Assembly: GCA_012861695.1 (NCBI GenBank)
Contig: JAAOOA010000526.1
Span: forward strand, 236,619 to 300,618
Source of the DNA: Trematomus loennbergii
Lineage: Eukaryota > Chordata > Actinopteri > Perciformes > Nototheniidae
DNA length: 64,000 nt
Direction: 5' to 3'
The notes beneath the pieces are model-generated. The model had not been told where the DNA came from, made no database searches, and saw nothing but the letters and a program-made list of their open reading frames with translations. Both the position numbers and the translations under genes were made by a program. This document shows positions 8,761 to 19,574 of this stretch, one piece after another; position 1 is the stretch's first letter; every line of letters begins with the position of its first letter.

Positions 8761-11700
8761 CTGTTTTTTTATTTTTTGTAAATAACATTTTTATTTGAAA
8801 AAATATCAAATGTGTCTCAACATTGTTTAGATAAAGCAGGTTCATTATTGTTTAAAAAATATCAATAAAACTGCGTATCTCACCTTTATCATTTGCTTTG
8901 TTGGTCGACGGACAAACCTGAGGATGAACATGAACATTTGAATGAAGCATTGCATTTCCCATTCAAAACTCTATGCGAAATTGAATCTTGAAATTGGCTA
9001 TCAACTTTTTACTGAATGAACAACACTATTAACAAATTAAACGTATCTTAAAATATCGATGCATGAAGGATTGAGTCAAGTTCCATGATTACAAGCATGG
9101 TCAATTTATTAAAGTAATCATTACCTGAGCAAAAACAGCTTCCTCATCAAACTCCCATTTACACTGCAAATAAAAGTGATACTCTTAATGGCCATGTAAA
9201 ATGTTGAACAGACATTGACAATATAATATGTATGATTCAAATAAATGTCTAAGTTGATACATAAGTTAATTAAACTGCATTCAACTAACTTGAACAGAAG
9301 ATTCAGATGTTTCCGGATCTGTTGTGTTTTGTTCCTCCTAGTTAGAAAAGAAAATACTCTCAATTAAGTAATGAAATGTTTCGTAAAGGCTATGTCAATG
9401 ATATATTTGAATCCTTTGTCTTTAGGCGTCATTAAAGCTTTTAACAGAGTGTATCCACATAAAGTGAGATCAATGAGACCATCAGAGTATTTGTGTAACA
9501 GTTTATACATTACCAATAACAACTTGAGTCTTTTCTTGAATTTTAGTCTGGTTCCAACAATGGGGATCAACTCAGCAATTGTTTGATCATCCAGTTCATA
9601 AAGAGCTTCCCTGTCAATGTGTTGCTCTATAATAAAAAAACAAAAATAATTAATGGGAAAAAGAACAAAAAAACACAATTTCAAATGTTTAGAGTGACAA
9701 ATAATTTTTTTTTAATAAGAATGACAGCCTCCGAGTGCATCGCCTGGATCTCTGTGCTGAATTTATAATGGCTTTTGTCGATAATCTGTTTGTAAGCCTC
9801 AGTAAAGCCAATAACATTGTCAAGGACAGTTCACACCCCGGCTTTCACCTGTTCGACCTGCTGCCATCCGGGAGGCGCTACAGGTGTATAATATCAAAAA
9901 CAAACAGACTCAAAGACAGTTTTTTCCCAAGAGCCATCATTGCACTAAACTCCTGAATTCATACCCTTTAATCATCCTCCATGTGCAATAAACGTGACTG
10001 TGTGTATATATATATATATATATACATATATATCATTATTATAAATACATACCTATTATTATTTATTACATTTAATTTTTTATACCCCTGGAAATAATTA
10101 CTGCACTTTATTCTTTATTCTTACCTAAGTAGCCTATGTATGCGGCGTGTATTTGTTGTTGTATGTTGTGATATTTTAGTTTTGATGGCACCTTTTAAAA
10201 GGGAGAAGCTTTTCCTTCTTTCATTGTACATGTATAATGACATTAAATTATTCTATTCTATTCTAAACCACACGATGGTACAGAACATCATTACTTTGAA
10301 TGTAATTATATTTCGATTAAAGGGGACCTATCATGCAAAATGCACTTTTGTACGTCTTTTATACATGAATATGTGTCCCCTGTGTTCCAGGGAACTCACC
10401 AAGTGTCAGAAACACAACCCTCTCTATTTTCCTCCATACCCAAACCTCTAAAAAAGGGGCTGCAACGGATCTGATAAAAACTGATCCAGATTTGAACACT
10501 GTCCTGACGTCAGGACGGTGGCGCTACGGCTATAGAGTGGCGAAGTCCCTCCCCTTCCGGTTGAGCCCCATGGGACCTTATTTCGGAAAAGTTATGCATT
10601 GAAGTCAATGGAGAGAGAAAGATTATCTTTCGATCCCGTTTGAATTGTGCCACGAATTACACATATGATGTTTGTCAATTTAAAAGATAATTTTGCAAGT
10701 CAAAAAAAATAAAATGTGTCGTAAAACTGTGAAGTAACACATTTGTTTGTGTGAACCGCTCAATGAACTACATCTCTGGTCTCACAGAACAACACACGTC
10801 ACCAAGATGGCCGTCACTACTGTCAACAAACCGATTGGCTACCCTCACACTATCACCACAATGAAACACGTCCTGAAGAATGTCATGCAAAGCTGCCTGC
10901 CTGCCTGCCTTCGATTCTCTCTGAACTGCCCGGTCGTTTTAATGTTTAATGTCAACCATTTGTGCAGATAGCATGAAGTAGAGAAGATCGCTAGCGTTAG
11001 CGTTAGCATTTCTCCCCCGGGCTTAAATGGTGTATTATAGAATGATCACACCGGTGACAGTACTATTCAAAGGGTTCACGAAATATGACTACTACTCTTA
11101 CTGTTTAACATTTTGGGTTACTTAATGTTACTTCATGTTAAGGCTAATAAAAATGACAAGGCTGTAATGCTAACTAACGTGCTAGCTACTAGCTAGGTAG
11201 CTAACTTGATCTACACACTCCTCTTTCATCAGACGGGAAGCGAAAGAACAAGCAAGACTCATTGCTGGTATAATAACAACCTGGTACTAAGCACACAGGC
11301 ATCTTGTGAAAGTTATCTTATCTGAGCCAGCGCCATATAGATAGATTCTATCTATATGGCGCTGATCGTATATATACGGTATTATACGTGTATCGTAGTG
11401 TCTCAATTGTGACATCACTTACGCGACTCTGGGATTTGTAGTCTTTCTAGTTTCGTATTTTTCAAAGTCTTATATTTCAACAGTTTTAAGACAAACTGTG
11501 ACTTTTTTTACATGGAAATGATTTTTTAAGATTGACAAACATCATATGTGTAATTCATGGCACAATTCAAACGGGATCGAAAGATACGTTTTCTCTCCCC
11601 ATTGACTTCAATGCATAATTTTTCCGAAATAAGGTCCCATACCCCGGAAGTAAGTGGGAGGGACTTCGCCACTCTATTGGGCCAACTCTCCACCTATCAG

Positions 11701-14282
11701 GGGAATGTGGGGTTGGGCCACGGCCGGCCATTGCCGCTCGAAAGCGCTGGAGACGCTGTAGTACATATGCCAGGACTGTAAGTGGCGCTGTAGTCTGCCA
11801 CAAAAGCAGCGAAGACTTCCCGCGCATGGTTCCCCTTCTGTTTATTCTCCGATGTGGCTTTTTTTCTCCCTCCCCGAGGCAAGCGTTTGCTCCTCCTGCT
11901 GCTGTAATTCAATGCAATCCCTCCCCGTCGAGGCAAGCACTGTAATTCTCTCCGGTTAGTCCACCAGCAGATGACAAACACCCACCTCTCCACCTCTTCC
12001 AAGGAACGAGGGGACCGTGCGGCAGAGTTTCAGTTAGGTTTTCCCGGCTCGGAGCTGGAGCTGGAAAAGCGCCGGTTTTTCCTGTTCACACCGCAGCGGC
12101 GCCGCGTCATAGCTCCGGAATGCGGTTCACTTCCAGCTCCAAAAAATTGTTGGTCCAGAGGCAAGAGCTTCGGAGCTATGACGCGGCGTCGCTTACGTCT
12201 CTCTTACGTCGAGGCGTGCAGGAAACCTTACTTTGACCATCCGTTCGCTGTTATTGATCATTGTGGAGAGCACTATCGGATGGAATTAATACATGGGCTG
12301 TCCAGGTTGTCATGTCCGACTATCACAAGTAGAATCATAATGAAAAATACGCCGGTAAAATGTGCCTGTAGAAAACGGCTTAGCAAGTAGTCAGTTTAGC
12401 TTCGGTTGCTATGCTAACATCACCCATGTTATACCAGAGAAACTTTCATAACAGCGTTGTGATGCCAAACAGCGTCAATTCAGACTGACACCAAACAGCG
12501 TCAATTCAGACTGACACACATTCACTTAAGGGGAACTAGGGATATGTATCAGCTGCTTGTGTGACAGTCAGACAGTGAATACTTTAGAGCCGTGTGAGCT
12601 AACCCGGAGCTAACGGGAGAATAAACTCCCGTGGAAGAGCAGCCAGCACTGCAGCGGTCGGTAAATGCCGCTGAAACACATTAATAAACAATGAACCACG
12701 GCACTCTGGAGAAAAGTATAAGGTTGGAGAAGTCGTTATTTAATTTAATCTGGCTTCGTATGATTAAAAGCAACACGATCATCGACCCGACGCAGTCCCC
12801 GGCCCGTTGTTGTTGTGAGCTCCGTTGGGGAGAAAATCAGCGACGTAAACGGTGACGTCATGACGCAGCAGCGGCAGCTCTGGGCGGTGTGAACAGAGCG
12901 GGAGCTGAATAGGGAAACCGGAGCTGAACCAGAAAAGCTCTCGCTAGGAGCTAGAAAGGGAAAAGCGCTGGTGTGAAAGCCGCAACAGAGATCAGCCCCG
13001 TAGACAGCAAACAGCACATAGAGCGAAATGAGGCATGGCTAAAATGCATGATCTGTTTGGTATTTTGAAAACAGAAACGTATAAATATTAGGGCTGTCAG
13101 TCGATTAAAATATTTAATCGCGATTAATCGCATGATTGTCCATAGTTAATCCCGATTAATCGCAAATTAATCGCACATTTTTTATCTGTTCTAAATGTAC
13201 CTTAGAGGGATATTTTTCAAGTTTTTAATACTCTTATCAACATATGAGTGGACAAATATGCTTTATATGTTTGTTTATTATCATTTGAACAATGACAAAT
13301 ATTCTCATGAATATTAAACACAACAACCTCTGAACATTACAAATATTCGCCTCAATTCAACCTGGAACCTCTCTCATACAATAATACTGTGTGTGTGTGT
13401 TCACACCTCATACAGTGGAGCTATGTGCCGCTCAAGGCATATATGCTCGAACGTGTGCTCCCTGGACGCTGCAATCATGTAGCGCGTACTATCCGTGCTG
13501 AGTGCGCTGACTTTTCGTACAATGTCCCACTGTCTGGCTACCTGCATAAAGTCAAGTGCTCGGCGCAGTTGTCGGCGAAATGTCATTGAAACAGCTCCTT
13601 ATATCCGTTAGCGCAGCTAGCTAGCACCAGATGCTAACAACAACAACACGTAAGGTGTGCCTCGCTCGCGCGAGTCGCGCCACACATACACACTCCCTCC
13701 CGGTCCTCCCGATGGCCAGTCCGGGCCTGCCGGTGAGCGTGGAAGTGTGGTCTGCCACAAGCGGGCGGCAGGAGCGGGGCTGTCAGCATCAGCATGTAGA
13801 TGGTATTTTAAACTCGATGCGCTCTGAAACTACGGGGCGGCCGAGGACAAAAAATACATATGCGTTAATCGCGTTAAAATAATTAGTGGCGTTAATTTTT
13901 TTTTGCGTTAACGCGTTATTAACGCGTTAACTTGACAGCCCTAATAAATATACCTTATATAGATATGGCCCTACAATATATCATTTAAATATAGCATGAT
14001 ACTGTAGGTCCACTTTAACTAAAATGTGCAAAATCTCAAAATATTCAAAACAATAATCAACAAAAAAAATAATAAAGAAAATTATTTTGATGATCAATCT
14101 ATACGACATAACACAGATAATGGTATATAATATCATAGAGATTCAATGCATAATATTTGTATAATATTTTGTATATTTATATTTTTGCCCAACAAAAAGC
14201 AAAGTAATACTTTACCTTTAAATGTTTGTATCAATTCGCTGAGATCCCATTGAGTTAATTTGTTGAGAACAAAATCATCCAT
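8633..14282 (-). CDS. SAM-domain protein gene, six coding exons, possibly partial at the 3' end
   Basis: The reconstructed coding exons, in minus-strand order, are 14282-14216, 9626-9514, 9337-9290, 9163-9125, 8917-8884 and 8760-8633. Each junction has a GT donor and an AG acceptor, and the phases fit throughout. The sum is 429 nt, giving 142 residues plus a TAG stop. Residues 1-60 read as one SAM domain, a small helical protein-protein interaction fold: it has the L-x-x-W start, the F-x-x-x-x-I-D-x-x-x-L core and the G-x-R-x-K-F-K-K-x-L end. Residues 61-142 are a polar linker with an acidic patch and then a basic K/R-rich patch that could be a nuclear localisation signal. From memory, this layout resembles the N-terminus of teleost multi-copy SAM proteins, including those named nuclear GTPase SLIP-GC-like. 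No GTPase P-loop is visible here, so that link is tentative. Either exon 6 is terminal, or a weak GT at 8667-8666 splices onward to exons beyond position 1. Confidence 0.72.
8884..8917 (-). CDS. Exon 5 of the SAM-domain gene (34-nt exon)
   Basis: The acceptor is TGTTCATCCTCAG just above 8917 and the donor is a strong GTGAGA from 8883. It encodes VCPSTNKANDK plus one base, so it ends in phase 1, matching the phase-1 start of exon 6. A very small exon with correct phase on both sides fits the chain, but it should be confirmed with a transcript. Confidence 0.55.
9125..9163 (-). CDS. Exon 4 of the SAM-domain gene (39-nt exon)
   Basis: The acceptor is TTTTATTTGCAG just above 9163 and the donor is GTAATG from 9124. 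The exon is 13 codons in phase 0 and encodes CKWEFDEEAVFAQ. The splice signals are good and the phase matches exons 3 and 5. I do not recognise a domain in it. Confidence 0.6.
9290..9337 (-). CDS. Exon 3 of the SAM-domain gene (48-nt linker exon)
   Basis: The acceptor is TTTTCTTTTCTAACTAG just above 9337 and the donor is GTTAGT from 9289. The exon is 16 codons in phase 0 and encodes EEQNTTDPETSESSVQ, an acidic and polar stretch directly after the SAM domain. It is short, so taken alone it would be weak. Support comes from phase agreement with exon 2, about 180 nt away, and from the typical spacing of small linker exons. Confidence 0.65.
9514..9626 (-). CDS. Exon 2 of the SAM-domain gene (second half of the SAM domain)
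   Basis: A T-rich tract ending in TATAG precedes the exon at 9628-9627. Its first two bases complete a Glu codon begun in exon 1, and 37 codons follow. These contain DREALYELDDQTIAELIP, then a G-x-R-x-K-F-K-K motif and a Leu run. The GTAATG donor starts at 9513. The reading frame and SAM consensus carry straight across the 4.6-kb first intron, which is the strongest evidence that these exons belong together. No frameshift or in-frame stop is present. Confidence 0.78.
9727..10266 (+). mobile_element. 3' end of an L2/CR1-type LINE, antisense in intron 1
   Basis: From 9800 it encodes a typical LINE ORF2 C-terminus: DSSHPGFHLFDLLPSGRRYR, then KDSFFPRAIIALNS and a stop at 9954. A 3' UTR with a TA run follows, ending in an ATTCT repeat tail at about 10247-10266. 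The body upstream of 9727 is missing, so this is a 5'-truncated insertion, as is usual for LINEs. It is a different subfamily from the copy at 617-1955: the C-terminal motif and the tail differ. Confidence 0.85.
10001..10031. repeat. (TA)n microsatellite in the LINE 3' UTR
   Basis: Alternating TA interrupted by one CA. Confidence 0.9.
10532..11677. mobile_element. 1.15-kb element with about 180-200-bp inverted arms
   Basis: ATAGAGTGGCGAAGTCCCTC at 10532 is matched in reverse complement by the sequence ending at 11677. The similarity continues inward through GGGACCTTATTTCGGAAAA, ATGCATTGAAGTCAATGG, ATCTTTCGATCCCGTTTGAA and ACACATATGATGTTTGTCAA, to about 10715 and 11497. This is a long-terminal-inverted-repeat (foldback or MITE-like) element without a transposase. 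A TA target duplication is possible but cannot be separated from the symmetrical arm ends. Superfamily is undecided. Confidence 0.8.
11328..11364. repeat. Perfect 37-nt hairpin
   Basis: CAGCGCCATATAGATAGA and its exact reverse complement are separated by a single T. It sits inside the inverted-repeat element. Confidence 0.95.
11678..13080. other. GC-richer unclassified repeat region
   Basis: This stretch is much more GC-rich than its surroundings. It contains CGCCGCGTCATAGCTCCG (from 12101) and its reverse complement about 70 bases later (to about 12187). The segment 12830-13000 resembles 12050-12110 in inverted orientation, sharing CTGTTCACACCGC and GCGTCAT phrases. That suggests an inverted-repeat transposon of about 1 kb. 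The open frames here (11971-12390 plus, 12745-13017 minus) cross these arms and show no domain. Confidence 0.45.
12465..12517 (+). repeat. 26-27-bp tandem duplication
   Basis: CCAAACAGCGTCAATTCAGA CTGACA occurs twice in succession. Confidence 0.95.
13081..13088. other. Left 8-bp target-site duplication (ATAAATAT)
   Basis: ATAAATAT precedes the element at 13089 and is repeated exactly at 13944-13951. Confidence 0.9.
13089..13943. mobile_element. Complete non-autonomous hAT element, 855 bp
   Basis: It begins TAGGGCTGTCA and ends TGACAGCCCTA, with the 8-bp duplication ATAAATAT on both sides. Subterminal regions are rich in AATCGCGATTAAT and AACGCGTTAAC motifs, likely transposase-binding repeats, as in many fish hAT elements. 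The interior has a GC-rich block but no transposase. It lies in intron 1 of the SAM-domain gene, so it is carried in that pre-mRNA. The 83-residue frame at 13631-13882 is not considered a gene. Confidence 0.92.
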
Positions 14283-14297
14283 GATTAAGAATAGCAA
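14216..14297 (-). CDS. Exon 1 of the SAM-domain gene (start codon exon)
   Basis: The ATG is at 14282-14280 and begins MDDFVLNKLTQW, followed by DLSELIQTFK, the first half of a SAM domain. The exon stops after one base of the next codon at a GTAAAG donor (14215). Fifteen bases upstream of the ATG is a pyrimidine-rich acceptor ending in CAG at 14300-14298, so 14283-14297 is probably 5' UTR preceded by a non-coding exon. I chose this ATG because the open frame upstream of it has no coding character and contains that acceptor. The first upstream exon and the promoter were not found. Confidence 0.75.
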
Positions 14298-14537
14298 CTG
14301 GAAAGTAAACACACACAGTTTAAAATCAACAAAATACCTTTTGTGATAGTTATGATCAATAAAAAGAAAAGAAAAATGGGTTATATAAAGTGATAATGGC
14401 TGCCTAATGAAAGTGTTAATATGGAGCATGTAGGAAACATATGTCAGAACACAAGATAAGCAAAAATAAATGTTTTAGCACAAGATCCGCTTAAACCAGA
14501 GTGTATAATATAAAGTTATGCAACACCCATCACACCC

Positions 14538-14640
14538 AATCCGTGTATCTACGGTCCATTTGTTTTTCTTTATTAAACAAGTAACGGAAGAGCGTCTGCG
14601 AGGTGATTTTGCATTTTGCTTTTTACCTTACTAAATGGTC
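14538..14640 (+). repeat. Left arm of a distant 105-bp inverted repeat
   Basis: It begins AATCCGTGTATCTACGGTCC and ends TTACCTTACTAAATGGTC. It matches the reverse complement of 19468-19574 closely, with a few indels. The arms enclose 4.8 kb of nested transposons. Confidence 0.85.
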
Positions 14641-15442
14641 AAATGGTCCTTGCAGCGATGGGCGGGGCGAAACTCACGGAAGTGATTTGAAAACAAAAGC
14701 ACTCGTATGCGAATAATAATCGATTAATATTCGCCAGGGCTGTCCGATTTTCGAATTTGATCATGGTCAGTTTCTGGCATCCCTAGTTCATTCCTCGCAG
14801 ATTCTTCCATCAGTCCCAGTCATTGCATGTCAGTCAATAGAGCTTCGAAAAATGTGTCCAATTCAACAAAATGTTTTTTGTGAGTGAAGGCCAGAGCTAA
14901 ATTATAGATGGTTTGATTGTGTAATTACAAGATGAGAGAAAATAAATCCACATCCTCCAATTAAAAGAATTTTATTTCCTTTTCCATGTTATACTTATAC
15001 TTACTTGTATTAGAACATTTGCATGTTGAACTACATGCTGATATATCTTCCCCAGCCTCAAGGAAATACATTAAAATAAATGGATTCATAATTTTTTTTA
15101 AATGATTATAATGTATAAATTAATAATGTTGTGTGCAAACATTTCAAATTTAAATATAAAATGAAAAAAAAGTTTACTTTGGAAATTATTTCTCACAAAA
15201 ACCTTTCTAAATTATTAAAAAAGGTTTAGTCAATATACGTTTTTCTGCCTTTGGTTAGTTAATACAAATATTGATATTATATATATAGCATATCATTGAT
15301 GCAGTCTTTCTGAAGTGGGTCGCGGACCCGTTTCGAGTGGGTTGCAGTTGTGTTTTTTTTTTTAAAAGTCAAACTTTTATTTTGAAGGCCCGATTTTCTA
15401 AAGCTGTGCATGCAGTAGGCGTTGGACTGGAAGTACCGGAGA
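14641..15442. other. AT-rich DNA with possible transposon end, no gene seen
   Basis: A phrase CAGGGCTGTCCGATTTTCGA near 14738 resembles a hAT-type left end but has no partner. A segment near 15302 (GTGGGTCGCGGACCC) resembles a Charlie-like subterminal sequence. No coding exon is supported; the open frames at 15277-15558 cross these repeats. Confidence 0.4.
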
Positions 15443-15450
15443 CCATAAAC
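15443..15450. other. Left 8-bp target-site duplication (CCATAAAC)
   Basis: CCATAAAC precedes the element at 15451 and recurs exactly at 15952-15959. Confidence 0.92.
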
Positions 15451-15951
15451 CAGGGGTGTCAAACTCAATTTCATCACGGGCCACATCAGCATTATGGTTG
15501 CACTCAAAGGGCCGGTTGTAACTTTAAGACTATATCATTAATTAATATAACTTTATAATTAACTACGTCTGAAAGCAGAAGTCTAGAGCAAATAATTGCA
15601 AGTCTCTTCAGTAAGAATGTCACAATATGATTTTAAAAGAAAAGCCACATTCTGGAAAAACATTGATTGTGAGATTTTGAAAAAGAGAAGTGACATTTTG
15701 AAAAAAAAATATTTATGAGAAAAAGGCTAATTCTAAGAAAAAAGGCATATTTGGACAAAAAAAGTCAAATTCTGAGAAAAAGTCAAATTTGAGATGCATT
15801 GTGGGACATGTCGTTTATGGGCAACGTGCTTCTGTAAAGTAGCATGTAACCATATAATAAACATATTATATTCTTTGCAAGCTCTTGTGGGGCCACATAA
15901 AATGAAGTCGCGGGCCGGATTTGGCCCCGGGCCTTGAGTTTGACACCCCTG
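15451..15951. mobile_element. Complete hAT-type non-autonomous element, 501 bp
   Basis: The 18-bp termini CAGGGGTGTCAAACTCAA and TTGAGTTTGACACCCCTG are perfect inverted repeats. The 8-bp duplication CCATAAAC flanks both sides. Subterminal GGGCCACAT and GGGCCGG phrases and a degenerate GAGAAAAAGTCAAATTCT repeat interior (about 15650-15790) are typical of a widespread vertebrate element family. No ORF of note. Confidence 0.93.
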
Positions 15952-15959
15952 CCATAAAC

Positions 15960-16424
15960 GGTTTTGAAAACTTCAGATCAGAATCAAGATTGTTGCCGAA
16001 AGTCCCCACGGAGAATAACTTTGCGGTAGAACTATTCTTTATACATCCATGGGTACAACTTCAGATAAAAATGAACACATAATGAAATATGAACCCCGGT
16101 TTGATGATTGACACGTCACAGAACAATGGGAGCTATCTACACTACCCACAATTTAAAGTAAGTCACACAGACTCTCTCCTCTTTGCTCTTCTGTGTGTGG
16201 AGCAGCAAGTTCAGCTGTCAGAACAAAGTGAAAAACAAACAATGGCATCAAATATTATTAATACGTCGGGTAGTAATAGATTTATTTATTTTCTTCTCAG
16301 AGTGTACCAGAATGCGTAGTTTATATGTTAGTATTTCTAAAAATCTCCTGGGGGAGAATCCCCCCAGACCCCCCTTCTGGGGTTGGGTTTTCAGCATGTG
16401 TGTACAGTTTATGTACAGTTCAGC
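15960..16424. other. Host sequence of the outer nested element, probably older repeat
   Basis: It contains CTCAGAGTGTACCAGAATG and ATCTCCTGGGGGAGAATCC. A similar phrase occurs inside the outer element near 18855-18925, so this may itself be an older hAT fragment. No supported coding sequence. Confidence 0.45.
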
Positions 16425-16432
16425 TTTGATTC
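16425..16432. other. Left 8-bp target-site duplication (TTTGATTC)
   Basis: TTTGATTC precedes 16433 and is found again exactly at 19272-19279, 2.84 kb away. Confidence 0.88.
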
Positions 16433-16704
16433 CAGTAGCGTCGCCTGGCCTGGGCATCGGGGCTTTAGCCCCGAATGTTTTTTCTGTAGCCCCGGACAAT
16501 TCTCCCTCAATAATATAATACATTAACCGTGCTTTACGTGAACCTCATCATGACACAAGAGAGGACGGCAGCACTGTAATTTCCCGTGTTCAGTGAATGC
16601 AACAGAGGCATGACACCAGACCAATCAGAGAGTTGCATGGAAATAAACGTGTGCTTGTGTCATTCAAACTCGGCTCTGTGTGTGTGGCAATAGCGCATTT
16701 AGTG

Positions 16705-16707
<3 letters not shown>

Positions 16708-16743
<36 letters not shown>
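16708..16743. repeat. (GA)n microsatellite
   Basis: About 36 bases of GA followed by G-rich sequence. Confidence 0.95.
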
Positions 16744-16746
<3 letters not shown>

Positions 16747-16884
16747 GGGGAGGGAGGGACCGGTGCCAGCATGGACCATGTTGTTAGCATCTGGTTAGCT
16801 AGCTGCACTAAGGACATAAGGAGCGGTTTGTTCCACAAGAAGCTGGAGGATAGTCCTCTCCTCTCAGACTGAGAGACTCAGGTG

Positions 16885-16892
16885 AGCTAAAG
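16885..16892. other. Left 8-bp target-site duplication (AGCTAAAG)
   Basis: AGCTAAAG precedes 16893 and is repeated exactly at 18539-18546. Confidence 0.93.
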
Positions 16893-18538
<1,646 letters not shown>

Positions 18539-19038
18539 AGCTAAAGGACTCTCTGAGTGTTTAGATACATAACTTTAGTCTACTTTATCTCAGTGGGTCT
18601 CAAACGGTTTGGTCACAAATTATTCAAAAGATTATTTCCGCGGCACACCTTCATATGATCATTATAGTTAGAAAAAAAATAAGAGAATAAAGGAAAAACA
18701 GTTATGTTTTGCCATATAGTATTTATATGGCAGTAAAACAAGAATAGAGTTTAAAAGGGGAGTGATTAGTAAAATATCCATAAAGAAAAAGTACATCTGT
18801 TTACAGTTCTGCTTCATATGGGTGTTGAGAGAGGTATCCATAGATCTCTTCATTTTGCTCTCAAAGTGCACCAGATTGATGCTTTTAACTTCAATATTTA
18901 AAAAAAAATCTTCCCGGGGGAGCATCCGCCCGGACCCCCCTAGAGGAGGTGAGCCCCCCACTCATAAAAAATACCACTTTACCCCTGCCTATATGCCGTG
19001 AGCTGATTATCGAGCCTTCATTGTAACAGTCGCGGGTG

Positions 19039-19041
<3 letters not shown>

Positions 19042-19090
<49 letters not shown>

Positions 19091-19141
19091 TGTGTGTGGT
19101 GTGTGTGTGTGTGTGTGTGGTGTGTGTGTGTGTGTGTGTGT

Positions 19142-19186
<45 letters not shown>
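19042..19186. repeat. Interrupted (TG)n array
   Basis: About 145 bases of TG with several GGTG interruptions, inside the right part of the outer hAT element. Confidence 0.97.
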
Positions 19187-19384
19187 AGTGTTGCAGTGAA
19201 AAATGCCACTGTAGTGCCGCCGCCACTGTGGGCTAAGCCCCGAATGTTTTCAGGTCCAGGCGACGCCCCTGTTTGATTCCATCATCTCATTAAACCTTAT
19301 TTAAAAGCATTCTTTTAGTTCTGTGAAGGGATATAAGGCATATATGCACTACTTCACTTGAATTAATAATGTATGCTGAAAAGC

Positions 19385-19462
19385 GTATATTACAGCACGA
19401 CTTTTTGTTGCATAGATTTGAGTGGTTCAACATGTTGGGTCGCGACCAGTTGAGAACCACTG
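19385..19462. mobile_element. Charlie-like hAT terminus
   Basis: The sequence contains GGGTCGCGACC and ends AGTTGAGAACCACTG at 19462. In reverse this is CAGTGGTTCTCAACT, a hAT-Charlie-type end. It abuts the right inverted-repeat arm. A possible left partner near 15302 has no matching target duplication. Confidence 0.55.
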
Positions 19463-19467
19463 CATTC

Positions 19468-19574
19468 GACCATTTAGTAAGGTAAAAAGCAAAAAAATAC
19501 AAAAACGCCTCGCAGACGCTCTTCCGTTTACTTGTTCAATAAAGAAAAACAATTGGACCGTAGATACACGGATT
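19468..19574 (-). repeat. Right arm of the 105-bp inverted repeat
   Basis: It begins GACCATTTAGTAAGGTAAAA and ends TAGATACACGGATT, the reverse-complement partner of 14538-14640. Confidence 0.85.

Noticed and set aside
13631..13882. 83-residue open frame as a gene
   Set aside because: It lies wholly inside the non-autonomous hAT element and has no recognisable domain.
18591..19462. Charlie-like element from the CAGTGGGTCTCAAAC end to the AACCACTG end
   Set aside because: It would cross the boundary of the well-supported outer element, and the flanks CTTTATCT and CATTCGAC differ.
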